A stretch of 64,000 nucleotides of DNA from Chionoecetes opilio (GCA_016584305.1 JACEEZ010012900.1:137501-201500), one strand, 5' to 3'. Positions 34,690-45,455 are shown, numbered from the stretch's first letter. Notes: generated by a model not told the origin, from the sequence alone. Made by a program: numbers and translations.

Positions 34690-34740
34690 TCCATTAATTA
34701 CGCTATCAGCTTATCTGCCGCTGTTATCAATGCAAATAGG
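34690..34740. promoter_or_regulatory. Candidate enhancer motif cluster (GATA, POU, homeodomain)
   Basis: Within 45 bp: ATTAATTA (34693-34700, homeodomain-type), three GATA-factor sites seen as CTATCA (34703-34708), TTATCT (34711-34716) and TTATCA (34724-34729), and a perfect POU octamer ATGCAAAT (34730-34737). It lies in non-repetitive DNA. Motif density is seen directly; regulatory function is inference. Confidence 0.4.
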
Positions 34741-35192
34741 AAAGGTAATATATAGCCGGCACTTTAGTACGTTATTATATTTTTCTTTCTCACTTTGAAA
34801 TACGCAATGAAACACTAATAGAAGAAAAAGTAGATGAATCCCAGAGTTTTTGGTAATCATAAAATATCTCCGTATATAAAATAGCTTTCATACATAATTA
34901 TTTGATTATATACATTTGTTTTCTTTGCGGTATTATGTGACTTTTTTCAACTGTGTGCGTGTGCGTGTGAAGAGAGCAGGAAATAAAAAAATGGGGGGGG
35001 GGGGGGAATAGGGCATAGCGGCGGACATAAGTAAACAGACAGACGAGATTTACATCAGCATAAACACGTAAACTCCCATGCAGATGACGATGGGATTAAG
35101 GCGGTAAGACTGAAGGGTCAAGAAGCCTGGCCGAGAGCTGTCAACCACGCCCAGGCAACCAGCCAGTCAGTCAACCAGGAAAGTCCTTTCAG

Positions 35193-35339
35193 TACTGCAC
35201 TACTCGTTTTCCCGTATAAAAAGCTCCCTAGTGAACTGCCAGAGGTGATTGAGAACGCTGAGAACATGAAAGAGTTAGGACAGAGGAAGGAAAAATACCC
35301 CCAGGAAATATTAAGGCAGGCAAAAGCTGGGGTTATAAG
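35193..35339 (+). CDS. Candidate internal exon, unknown protein
   Basis: TCCTTTCAG (35184-35192) is a good acceptor and AAG followed by GTAAGAG (from 35340) a near-perfect donor. The 147 bp between them is open in one frame; reading one leftover base, 48 codons and two leftover bases gives TALLVFPYKKLPSELPEVIE, then NAENMKELGQRKEKYP and QEILRQAKAGVI. Both introns would be phase 2, so the exon is symmetric. The peptide is Glu/Lys/Gln-rich and likely helical. I recognise no family. Read straight on, the frame ends one codon later at TAA (35341-35343), so a C-terminal end is also possible. It is not a repeat seen elsewhere here. Confidence 0.4.
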
Positions 35340-35526
35340 GTAAGAGCGTGGCCCGGCGACCCCCTTTGATTAACGTGGTCGCTGGTGAGTGGTTAAAATC
35401 TCACTGCTGAACCTGATGGCTAGCTGGCTGGCTGGCTGGTGCTATACGAGGCAGGATCGAACACAGTTTTTACGGTACGGTTTTTACGGAACACGGAATA
35501 GAAGCTTCGCCGTGACGGTTGGTCCA

Positions 35527-35536
35527 GCGCATGCGC
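35527..35536. promoter_or_regulatory. NRF-1 / ewg-type palindrome
   Basis: GCGCATGCGC is the core NRF-1 (Drosophila ewg) binding palindrome, usually found in proximal promoters of housekeeping genes. The surroundings are CpG-containing unique DNA 190 bp after the candidate exon. One site alone does not prove a promoter. Confidence 0.35.
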
Positions 35537-35560
35537 AGAATTTGGTTTTATTAAATCTAG

Positions 35561-35584
35561 CCTAACCTAACCTAACCTAACCTA
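35561..35584. repeat. Short interstitial telomere-like (CCTAA)n
   Basis: Four CCTAA units, the complement of the arthropod telomere repeat TTAGG, next to a fragment of the CR1 3' end. Confidence 0.85.
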
Positions 35585-35594
35585 CTTAAACTAA

Positions 35595-35658
35595 TCCAGG
35601 AACAGCCTCGTGTAGGTCTCACTCTCACGGCCTCTTATAGCTTTCTTATGTTCTTATG
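35595..35658 (+). mobile_element. CR1 3' UTR fragment
   Basis: CCAGGAACAGCCTCGTGTAG, GTCTC...CACGGCCTCTTATAGC and TTTCTTATGTTCTTATG match the 3' UTR of the CR1 copies, with a small internal duplication. Confidence 0.7.
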
Positions 35659-35818
35659 TAGTCTAACCTAATTTACCTAACATAAAACAACCTAAAATAA
35701 GCCCAAGAGCGTGATATTTGGTCCAAGTAACAGCCCGTCTCCGTCTCTGTTTGTTTACATGCCCCAAGTGTCACGGCGGATCTTCTCTACCGTCACCGGA
35801 ATACTACGTAGTAATCAT

Positions 35819-35955
35819 GTTAATTAATGATGACGAAGGTGACTCACAGTGCCGCCGCGCTGAGTCATGTCCCTGAGTCGTGTGGCTTGAGTCTTAGCGA
35901 TCATTAATTGCAAATCCTTATGACGCGACTCTTAATGTGGTTCTGAGTCAGTCCA
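35819..35955. promoter_or_regulatory. Cluster of AP-1-like TGAGTC motifs
   Basis: TGACTCA (35840-35846), TGAGTCA (35861-35867), TGAGTCG (35874-35880), TGAGTCT (35888-35894) and TGAGTCA (35944-35950) lie within 111 bp, with homeodomain-type TTAATTAATGA (35820-35830) and CATTAATTGCAAAT (35902-35915). Three are exact AP-1 consensus sites. The sequence is not a tandem repeat, since spacing and flanks differ. Confidence 0.4.
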
Positions 35956-36510
35956 TTCATGTCTTTGTCAGCAATGTGTGTGATGGCTCAGTGGTTCAAG
36001 GTCGGGATTAAGATTAATTCATTCATGGCTTAACAGGTCAAAAGAGATGACATCATTTACGCATTATTTTTAAAGAACGGTATGTATAAATATATAAAGA
36101 AAACAAATTATACATAGCTAAATAGGTAGGTAATAATGTATAGTTTCCAAAACCATCGCCTCTGTAAGATGTAAGAATTTCGAAAAATCCCGAGAGAGAA
36201 GAGAGAATGGCAATAATTCTTCACATTTAGATATTTTCCGATATGTGAACTCCATTAATGACTTCTTAAAATCCTCAAATAGACGATAAAAGAGAGGAGG
36301 AGAGAGAGAACGAGGCGAAAAATGTGATGAAAGGGAGTGAATGAAAGAAGGGAAAGAAGAGAGAAAGAGAGAGACATCATCTTCATTACTCATTATTATT
36401 CTCATCACCAACCACATCACCATCTTGTTTGTCTCGGCGAAAATGAGGTGTTTTTCTTCCCCTTTTTCTTCTTCCTTTTCTTATTCTCAACTTCATTTAA
36501 TAGTGATGGT
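35956..36510. other. No gene seen; AT-rich unique DNA
   Basis: Unique sequence grading into GAGAGA-rich DNA near 36290-36375 and T-rich DNA before the (CT)n tract. Confidence 0.5.
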
Positions 36511-36601
<91 letters not shown>

Positions 36602-36640
36602 TGCCCCCCTCTTCCCTTTCTCTCTCTCTCCCTCACTCAC
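36511..36640. repeat. (CT)n microsatellite
   Basis: CT run at about 36513-36594 with one interruption, then CCCTCT-like sequence. Confidence 0.95.
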
Positions 36641-37040
36641 ACAAACTGAAAGACACTCCCAACTTGGTCTAATTACAACACACGCCCGACGTTCGTTCAC
36701 CCACTTCTGTCCCAGCCAATAATAAATGACTCCCTCCCCCCCACCTTGTTCCTTCTACTGACGGAGGCGCCGCAGTAATTGTTAGGCCGCAACACAATAG
36801 TTCCCCTCACTCTCGTTTCTCGCCTCCGCCTCCGCTCTCCTCTTGTGGCCGAAGTTTTCTCCCCCAGTCGAGATTCAAATGCAAATGACATTCAAATGGA
36901 AGAGTGAATGTGTGTGTGTGTGGGGACTGTGTGTGTGTGGGAGAGGGGGTCTGTCTGTGTGTGTGTGGGTGGGACTGTGTGTGTGTGGGAGAGGGGGTCT
37001 GTGTGTGTTGTGTGTGTGTGTGTGTGTGTGTGTTACTTTC
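36641..37040. other. Unique CpG-bearing segment then (GT)n blocks
   Basis: 36660-36900 is non-repetitive (GGAGGCGCCGCAGTAATTG, ATGCAAATGACATTCAAATG). 36908-37033 is a (GT)n tract in which a GACTGTGTGTGTGTGGGAGA block occurs twice. Confidence 0.6.
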
Positions 37041-37756
37041 CTCGAAACAAAACAAAATATGGAAAGAAAAAGGAAATTGCTTGGAATTCTTGCGAACTAA
37101 TTTAAAGTAATACTAGGTGAAGAAACATGACCCAAATTATGGCAAGGTGAATATAGAGTCTTACAACTAACTACATAAGGGGAAAAAAGTAGGGCGAGGT
37201 GAGAAATAGGGAGCCAGTTAGCCGGGACGAAGGAAATAGTTACCAGGTGCATCAAAGTACAGACAAGACCGGTGGAAAATAAAAATTAGGAAGGTCGAAA
37301 ATTTAGGTCGAATATTAGGATGGGAAAATAAAAGAAAATAAGGAAAAAGTGTAAAAATAAGAGAAATCAGAGTAATATAAATGAACTGAAATGAAAGTAA
37401 GGGATATAAATTATGGTTTTAGAGCAGTCAGTCGCATGATAGACAAGATAATGAAATTTGCCAGACAGCCGCGTGATCATGAGAAATCCTGTCAAATGAA
37501 GAGGAGATATGAGAGTGAGAGGACAGACCTGAGGCAACTGAGAAAAACGAAAGATGAAAAATGAAATTACTACAACAAGAGAATCGTCAGCGAGAAGTAT
37601 GTATTGTATTTTATGGGTCGTGACAGATGGAAGAAAGCTAGCTAAGGACAATGGTTGAGGAAGAGCAATGATTTGATATTAACAAAACAAAGCCTCCACG
37701 TCAGTGATATATGGCGTTAACATGGACGCGTCAACACTAAAAAACATGAACTATAT
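37041..37756. other. No gene seen; A-rich unique DNA
   Basis: AAAATAAG-rich purine-biased sequence with no credible frame or motif. Confidence 0.55.
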
Positions 37757-37812
37757 ATTATACCACGTGTAGGTCTCTCGGCCTCGTGTAGCTTCTTTAT
37801 TTTCTGATGTTC
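37757..37812 (+). mobile_element. CR1 3' UTR fragment interrupted by a MITE
   Basis: ACCACGTGTAGGTCTCTCGG and TTTATTTTCTGATGTTC match the CR1 3' UTR. The match stops exactly at the TTAA of the next MITE. Confidence 0.78.
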
Positions 37813-38025
37813 TTAACCCCTTGAGACCCAGAACGTAATTTCCATTGCAATTTGGGTACCATTAGACGAGTTGTAGTGACTATAAGCAATGTTTTATAGC
37901 TATGACCTGTTTAGTATCCTTGTCCACTAACTCATTTGGTATATTTAGTCACTTTTCGTAATTTTATGGCTCGACAACAGACCATTTTATATAGCCAAGG
38001 AAAGATCTGGGCGTGAAGGGGTTAA
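37813..38025 (-). mobile_element. TTAA-flanked MITE, copy 7
   Basis: 213 bp, TTAA at 37813-37816 and 38022-38025; ends CCCCTTGAGACCCAGAACG and AGATCTGGGCGTGAAGGGG. One of the best-preserved copies. Confidence 0.93.
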
Positions 38026-38231
38026 AATGAGCATCGAAGAAGAAAGACTAGCAACAGAAAGAGGAATACATGTAATGCCACCACAATCCAGCGCTCGAAA
38101 AAGGATACAATATAATGAGCTAGTGCATAAACCATGTTTCGAAGTATTCATAATCTAATGCAAAAATCAATGGTTACTGTCCACCTTGAGCAAGCCACCA
38201 CTATAGTTTGGTCTCAGCACTAACATGACTG

Positions 38232-38300
38232 CCTATGGTGTATTGGTTACCACTTCGACCCATGAATCCCACAATCCCAGTTCGAGTCAGTGGAATTTGA
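38232..38300 (+). other. tRNA-like sequence (tRNA pseudogene or SINE head)
   Basis: TGGTGTATTGGTTACCAC (A-box-like, 38236-38253) and AGTTCGAGTC (B-box-like, 38279-38288) sit at tRNA spacing, resembling a Gln/Glu-type tRNA. Stems do not pair well, so it is not a working tRNA. About 120 bp of unique sequence and an AATAAATAAAG follow, compatible with a SINE. Confidence 0.42.
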
Positions 38301-38502
38301 AATAGGTTTGTGTCTTCCATGCGTGTCACAAAACGCCGACTAAAAAGAACAAGGGCGCAGGGCTGGGAACTTCTCCCTGGTGAACTTTTATATTCACAGA
38401 GAATAATAAATAAAGCGACCGGTCCGTTACTGTATTTTTCTCTTTTCATTTCCTGTGCATCGATTCACTTCACTTCGTATGTACGAGAGAATCCAAACTA
38501 CA

Positions 38503-38960
38503 TGAAAAAAATATCACTGCTATCCAATACTTGTAAAAAGAGTAAACGGAGAACAAAAATGCATATGAATTTCCATTGAACTATTTTCATTGTTCACGTG
38601 GCAGATTTTCTTGTAATATCTTTTTAAAAAAAACTCAAAAAATCACTGATATCGAATACTTGAAAGACGAAAAAAGAATGTACCAGAGTTTCCATTGAAC
38701 ATTTTTTGCTGTTCACATGGCAAATATAACACTCTTTCTAACAAAAAAATCACTGATATCGAATACTTGAAAGACGAAAAACGAAAAAAGAATGTACCAG
38801 AGTTTCCATTGAACATTTTTTGCTGTTCACATGGCAAATATAACACTCTTTCTAACAAAAAAAATCACTGATATCGAATACTTGTAAAAAGCAAGACAAA
38901 AAATAATGTACCAGAGTTTCCATTGGACATTTTTTGCTGTTCATTTGCCACAGTTCACAA
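38503..38960. repeat. About 110-bp tandem repeat, 4 copies
   Basis: Units contain AATCACTGATATCGAATACT, AATGTACCAGAGTTTCCATT and TTTGCTGTTCACATGGCAAA. The first copy (from 38505) is diverged; the second and third are nearly identical apart from a duplicated ACGAAAA; the fourth is truncated. Confidence 0.93.
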
Positions 38961-39890
38961 TTTTCGAACTCAATCTATTCTTATTTTTTTTTCCTATCTT
39001 CATCCCCTTATCTCTCTATCAACCTTCCCTTCCTTCCCTATATCAATCTTCCATCAACGTATCTGAGTAGTGCCATTATTATCTATGCATGTGATCTGCA
39101 GTGTCAAGTTCCAATGGTAATTGCGGTGGAAAAGTTTACAGCTTGACTTTGTGTTTGTCCCCTCTCTCCTTATCATGTTTGAAATCATGCTCTTCTTTCG
39201 TCTCGGTAAACTTTAAAATTTGCGCTTATCGACTTTTAAAGCACCAAGTTTAGGTAAGTTAGAAACGGAGAAACAAATGTCACACACTTTCCTCTTCGTA
39301 GAAAAATAATCTTTGCTTTCTAAGATGTTTCCCGAGGGCCTTACATCAACACATTCCCTTCCTCTGACCTATAATAGTGGATGGGTTGATGCAAACTGTC
39401 CCATATGAATTAATTCCTCTACTTACACAGTCTCATTTAATAATATTCAACTTGTTATCGCAAAAAGCAATTCCTGATTAATATTTTGCTTTCCTTTTTG
39501 TAGATCTTCGAGTCAGTTTTTAAGAGTTTCTCCATGTGTGTGTCTTCTGCAACACATATCTTTGTTAGGGGGAATGCAAACCAACCAAAACAAAACTTGG
39601 AACACTGCTGCGGATGAGAAAGCAAAGAAAATGTGTTTGTATAAATCTTCGTGTGTATGAAAATTCAGTAGATGGATATCGGGAATTTCGCTTTAATCCA
39701 TATTCCAGAATAATATCAAAGAGATTGCAAGTCGCAGCGCTGTGTTCAAGGGGAGACACGGATACTGTGTTCAAAGGGCGAGTGTCACGTGGCGCTCTGC
39801 TCACGTGACGCCTTCAGGGATGTGGCCTCCCTCCCCTCCACCTCACGTGTCACAGCGTTGACCTCGGAAGCACCACCACTTAAGGTCTTG
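38961..39890. other. No gene seen; unique DNA
   Basis: About 900 bp of mostly T-rich unique sequence, with a more GC-rich part at 39730-39885 containing CACGTG twice. No credible frame. Confidence 0.5.
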
Positions 39891-40034
39891 GTGTGTGTGT
39901 GTGTGTGTGTGTGTGTTGTGTGTGTTGTGTGTGTGGGGTTGTGTGTGTGGGGTTGTGTGTGTGGGGTTGTGTGTGTGGGGTTGTGTGTGTGGGGTTGTGT
40001 GTGTGGGGTTGTGTGTGTGTGGGGGGTGGGGGGG
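39891..40034. repeat. (GT)n and 14-bp GTGTGTGGGGTTGT repeat
   Basis: (GT)n to 39915, then about six copies of a 14-bp unit, ending in a GGGGTGGGGGGG run. Confidence 0.95.
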
Positions 40035-40480
40035 TTCACATAAAGAAACCTCAAAGGCTCATGTGAGAAAAAAAAAGTAAACTATAAAACAATAGAAATA
40101 GTAAACGCAGAAGTAGTTGACCTGTAAAAATGTTGAAAAATGACTTATCCAAAAAAAATATATATGTCAACCCAGAAATACACTTTAGCAAAAAAAAAAA
40201 AAAAGGTAAAGAATAAAGAGTCGCACTTAGCAGTCAACAGAGAAAAGAACAAAGACTTGGACTGAAGTAAACACTCGCAAGCAAAAGACAAAGAGAGCAA
40301 AGGACAAAGCCTCGAAAACCAGAAAACGCGGGAAAAAGCAACACAAAAAAAAAGGAGAAATAAATGGTGATAAAAAATGATAAATTGTAAATAAAAAACA
40401 TAGTGAAAGAAAGACAAGGTATAAAATAATGACAATAATAATAATGATGATGATGATAATGATGATCCCAACAACACACC
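40035..40480. other. No gene seen; A-rich DNA
   Basis: A-runs at 40190-40204 and elsewhere; ATAATGATGATGA triplets near 40435-40465. Confidence 0.55.
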
Positions 40481-40487
40481 CTTCTGT

Positions 40488-40669
40488 ACAGTGTGTGTGT
40501 CTCTCTCTCTCTCGTACAGTGTGTGTCTCTCTCTCTCTCTCTCTCTCTCGTACAGTGGTGTGTGTCTCTCTCTCTCTCTCTCTCTCGTACAGTGTGTGTG
40601 TGTCTCTCTCTCTCTCTCTCTCGTACAGTGTGTGTGTGTCTCTCTCTCTCTCTCTCTCGTACAGTGTGT

Positions 40670-40715
<46 letters not shown>
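40488..40715. repeat. CGTACAGTGTGTGT + (CT)n tandem array
   Basis: Six alternations of TACAGTGTGTGTGT and CTCTCTCTCTCTCG, a minisatellite of about 36 bp built from two microsatellites. Confidence 0.94.
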
Positions 40716-40716
<1 letters not shown>

Positions 40717-40849
40717 AAATATAAATGTGTGTAGACATACGATCGTATATAGCGAATAACCTTTAAAAAAATTAATAGGAAACACACAAAAACATAATTT
40801 CATCCTAGGCATTTAACGACAAAGCAGATTATCCTAGGGGAACCAATCT

Positions 40850-42130
40850 TGATAGAATATAAAAGACGAATTACGTAGGAAAAAAAACTGATAGTGAAAT
40901 ATAGACAGAATTACCTGAAAAAAATGGATAGGAAAATAGACGAATTACCTAAAAAACATGAATAGGAACTCAAGACAGAATACTAGAAAACACTGAATGA
41001 CATAAGACAGAATTACCTAGGGGAAAAAAATTGAATAAGAAATATAAGACAGAATTACCTAGAAAAAAACTGGATAGGAAATATAAGACAGAATTACCTA
41101 GAAAAAAAACTGAATAGGAAATATAAGACAGAATTACCTAGAAAAAAACACTGAATAGGAAATATAAGACAGAATTACCTAGAAAAAACACTGAATAGGA
41201 AATATAAGACAGAATTACCTAGAAAAAACACTGAATAGGAAATATAAGACAGAATTACCTAGAAAAAACACTGAATAGGAAATATAAGACAGAATTACCT
41301 AGAAAAAACACTGAATAGGAAATATAAGACAGAATTACCTAGAAAAAAACACTGAATAGGAAATATGAGACAGAATTACCTAGAAAAAAAAACTGAATAG
41401 GAAATATAAGACAGAATTACCTAGAAAAAACACTGAATAGGAAATATAAGACAGAATTACCTAGAAAAAACACTGAATAGGAAATATAAGACAGAATTAC
41501 CTAGAAAAAACACTGAATAGGAAATATAAGACAGAATTACCTAGAAAAAAAATGAAGAGGAAATATAAGACAGAATTACCTAGAAAAAAATGAAGAGGAA
41601 ATATAAGACAGAATTACCTAGAAAAAACACTGAATAGGAAATATAAGACAGAATTACTAGAAAAAACACTGAATAGGAAATATAAGACAGAATTACCTAG
41701 AAAAAAGAATTACCTAGAAAAAACACTGAATAGGAAATATAAGACAGAATTACCTAGAAAAAAAATGAAGAGGAAATATAAGACAGAATTACCTAGAAAA
41801 AACACTGAATAGGAAATATAAGACAGAATTACCTAGAAAAAACACTGAATAGGAAATATAAGACAGAATTACCTAGAAAAAACACTGAATAGGAAATATA
41901 AGACAGAATTACCTAGAAAAAACACTGAATAGGAAATATAAGACAGAATTACCTAGAAAAAACACTGAATAGAAAATATCTAGAAAAAACACTGTATAGG
42001 AAACATAAGACAGAATTACCTAGAAAAAAAAACTGAATAGGAAACATAAGACAGAATTACCTAGAAAAAACACTGGATAGGAAATATAAGACAGAATTAC
42101 CTAGAAAAAACACTGAATAGGAAACATAAC
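40850..42130. repeat. 40-bp minisatellite, about 31 copies
   Basis: Unit ACCTAGAAAAAACACTGAAT plus AGGAAATATAAGACAGAATT. Copies at the left edge (40850-41040) are diverged and of uneven length; the core is homogeneous, with A-run length changes and a shorter AAATGAAG variant. The right edge decays again with GGAAACATAA variants. On the pattern of edge decay it grew by internal amplification. Confidence 0.97.
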
Positions 42131-42410
42131 ACCTAAAAACACCATTAATCAAGGCATCTTTAAAAAACAGACCAATAGTGAGTGCCACAACATCACAATC
42201 AATAGACCACCTAGGATAAAAACAAACTAAAAAATATAAAACCGAGGAACCACCAATAAAGAAATATGGAAAGAGTTTGTACCATTTAGTGGACGAGCGA
42301 GAAAACGGGGAAACATGTCAATAAAGGAAGATTGGTCAAAATTGGGTCAGAGTGGGTCAGGTGAGCCCTTTGTTGTTTCATATCACGAGGGTGTTGGTGA
42401 CGGAGGGGGG

Positions 42411-42413
42411 GGG

Positions 42414-42449
<36 letters not shown>

Positions 42450-42551
42450 GAGAGATAGGTATATAGATAGATAGGTAGCACACGACAGTGCACCTTTGGG
42501 CTTCATGTATATGTATGTCTAAATAAAAAATAAAAAAAAGAGAGAGAGAGC

Positions 42552-42605
<54 letters not shown>

Positions 42606-42695
42606 GAAAGAGAAAGAGAAAGAGAAAGAGAAAGAGAAAGAGAAAGAGAAAGAGAAAGAGAAAGAGAAAGAGAAAGAGAAAGAGAGAGAGAGAGG
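42411..42695. repeat. (AG)n and (GAAAGA)n hexamer array
   Basis: (AG)n at 42414-42455 and 42541-42600, then about 13 GAAAGA hexamers at 42600-42684. Confidence 0.95.
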
Positions 42696-42954
42696 TTATC
42701 CAGCGAAAAATTTGGTTATCCTCTTGAATTCTTACACATAATAATAACAATATTAATACTAATAACAATAATACTAGTATGAAGTAGAAGAAGAAGAAAA
42801 AGTTGAAGAAAATATACAAATAACCATAACAATACCTTCTCTCTGGTCGTATCGAGGTGGCGGCTGAACACTTATCGTCGTAGTAGTTATAGGAGTGGTG
42901 ATAGTAGTAGTAGTGGTAGCAGAGTAGTGGCACTTTATATAAACAAAAACCCTT
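42696..42954. other. No gene seen; ATA/AGT triplet-rich DNA
   Basis: ATAATAACAATA-like and AGTAGTAGT stretches without a gene. Confidence 0.55.
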
Positions 42955-43417
42955 CCATTGTGTGTTGAGAAGGTGGTATCTATTGTTTTTTTAGGGTTTC
43001 ACGATCTTATTGTCAGTATCTGTGGGGTAAAAAAATTAAACACTATTAATTTACATAATGTAAAATAATACTAATAATATTAATGATAATAATGTTAAAT
43101 AATGTCTATTGTGTGTTGAGAAGGTGGTAACTCTTTGTTTTCCTGGTTTCCACGAACTTAGTTTTGCCTCTGTGGAGTAAAATAAATGCGATACAATTAG
43201 TTCACATAATGTTGCTTGACTAGGTAATGGGGTCCTATGTTTTCTTGTTCTCAGTTTAACAATAATTAAATGACAATAATAATTACATAACAATAATTAG
43301 TTTTTTTGGTTTCCGGGACCGTATTGTTAGTATCTGTGGGCACAAAATGAAATACTATTAGTTCACATAATATTGCTTGACTAGGTAATGGGGTCCCTAT
43401 GGTTTCGTATTCCCAGC
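42955..43417. repeat. Diverged duplication, three related segments
   Basis: Segments near 42955-43060, 43108-43265 and 43300-43417 share TGTGTTGAGAAGGTGGTA (first two), a GGTTTC...C....TTGT..GT.TCTGTGG core (all three) and TTCACATAATRTTGCTTGAC (last two). Confidence 0.75.
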
Positions 43418-43631
43418 TTAACCCCCTGAGGCCCAGAACGTAATTTCCATTGTAATTTGGGTACCATTAGACGCTTTTTTAGTGAATATAAGCAATAATT
43501 TATAGATATGACCTGTTTAGTATCCTTGTCCACTAACTAATTTGACATATTCAGTTACTTTTCGTAATTTTATGGCTCGGCAACAGACAATTTTATATAG
43601 CAAAGGAAAGATCTGGGCGTGAAGGGGTTAA
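43418..43631 (-). mobile_element. TTAA-flanked MITE, copy 8
   Basis: 214 bp with TTAA at 43418-43421 and 43628-43631. It sits at the end of the third segment of a local duplication, where the second segment has TTTAAC and no insertion. Confidence 0.92.
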
Positions 43632-43925
43632 TTATTACCGTCTTAGGGGACTTCGCACTCTCTTGTCAGTAAAGTTTATGGTGCTAATGTTGCCGGGTGA
43701 GGAGGCTGTAAACTTGTAGAGCACGGGAAGAGGTGATAAGGCAGGTGGAAGGACGGTTTAGTGGAGTGTAGGAAGAAGTGGAAGAGGACTAGGGGAGAGT
43801 TGGAAAGTTGGTCTGTATGTCAGGCAAAATGCTTTTCAATGTTGTTATTTTTATTTCAAGCTTAAATATTAGAGGACAGCCTTCAGTTTAGTTTGATTGT
43901 GTGAAGGAAGAGGTGGAAGAGGACT

Positions 43926-44063
<138 letters not shown>

Positions 44064-44294
44064 GAAGAAACCGTAGTAAGAAAAATAGATATAGGTGCAA
44101 AAATCTACCACAAATACCCTTTTAACCATAAGCCTTAAAAAAAAGGTAAATCGATCTACACAAACTGACACTACAACGTTTAGTTAAGTGAAGAAAGAAG
44201 AGTGTGAAGGAGGACTAAAGGAGAGAGTAAGTGTGAGACAAGAAACTGTTTAGGAAAGCTGTATATAGGTGCAAAAATCTGCCTCAAATACGCT

Positions 44295-44475
44295 TTAAAC
44301 CCCTTGAGGCCCAGAACGTAATTTCCATTGTAATTTGGCTACCATTAGATGATTTTTAGTGAATATAAGTAATATTTTATAGATATGACCTGTTTAGTAT
44401 CCTTGTCCATCAGCTAATTTGATATATTAACTATTTTTATATAGCAAAGGAAAGACCTGGGCGTGAAGGGGTTAA
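44295..44475 (-). mobile_element. TTAA-flanked MITE, copy 9 (internal deletion)
   Basis: TTAA at 44295-44298 and 44472-44475, ends as in the other copies. About 35 bp between TATATTA and CTATTTTTATATAGC is missing (the segment with TTTTCGTAATTTTATGGCTC). Confidence 0.9.
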
Positions 44476-45154
44476 GAGCCTCAGAAGCAAGGTTTAATCT
44501 ACACAAAAAGACGCTATCAATATCTCGATTCTAAAGCTATAGAGGACTTGTTGGTGCTGCAGTGTGAGAAAATATTAACTATGATAAAAAATATAAGCAC
44601 TTCATATTTTTTTCTGAGTCTACAATTAAATCTCCATTGTAAATAACTTGAAATTAAATTAAGGAAAGTCTTCAGTTGTTTATTGGGAGAAATTGAATCA
44701 GATGGAAAATTCTACGAAAACTTTGGACCGGCGTCTGGGAAGTTGGGAACTCGCCGAAACAGATATAAGATGAAGGATTATACTCGATTGTATTTGTGTT
44801 TCGCAGATGTAAACTTGAACCCCAACTTTACACGCTGAAACAGTCCGTCTTTCCGTGTCTTCTAAACTTTTTTTGAACCAGACGATTACAATGGGAAAAT
44901 AATTGGCTATTCTATGTACTAAGAGATTTCTTTTATACACACACACACACACACTCTCTGTCTGTCTGTTTCTGCCTGTCTCTCTCTGTCTCTCTCTTTT
45001 TTTCATTTATTTATCTTTTATTTATACCAAGCTACAAAAACATCATACAGAGTTTGTTAATTTTCACATTACATAAAAAAAATTGTAACATTTTCAGGCT
45101 AAAGGAGACTTAATTAGTGTTCCCTATCTCAAAGCCTAAGTCTTGATAATTGTG
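44476..45154. other. No gene seen; AT-rich unique DNA
   Basis: Unique DNA with (CA)n at 44937-44954 and TCTGTCTGTC words near 44960-44985. Confidence 0.5.
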
Positions 45155-45455
45155 ATCCGTCTCTCTCTCTTTGACTCTCTCTCTTTGACTCTCTCTTTGA
45201 CTCTCTCTCTTTCTGACTCTCTCTCTCTCTTTCTGACTCTCTCTCTCTCTCTTTCTGACTCTCTCTCTCTCTTTCTGACTCTCTCTCTCTCTTTCTGACT
45301 CTCTCTCTCTTTCTGACTCTCTCTGACTCTCTCTCTGACTCTCTCTCTCTCTGACTCTCTCTCTCTGACTCTCTCTCTCTGACTCTCTCTCTCTGACTCT
45401 CTCTCTCTGACTCTCTCTCTCTATCTCACACTCTCTATCTCACACTCTCTCCCCG
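45155..45455. repeat. (CT)n with TTTGA/CTGA spacers
   Basis: CT runs separated by TTTGACTC, TTTCTGACTC and then CTGACTC spacers, changing from left to right in blocks. Confidence 0.95.

Noticed and set aside
35990..36010. tRNA-like TGGCTCAGTGGTTCAAG
   Set aside because: No B box or pairing stems follow.
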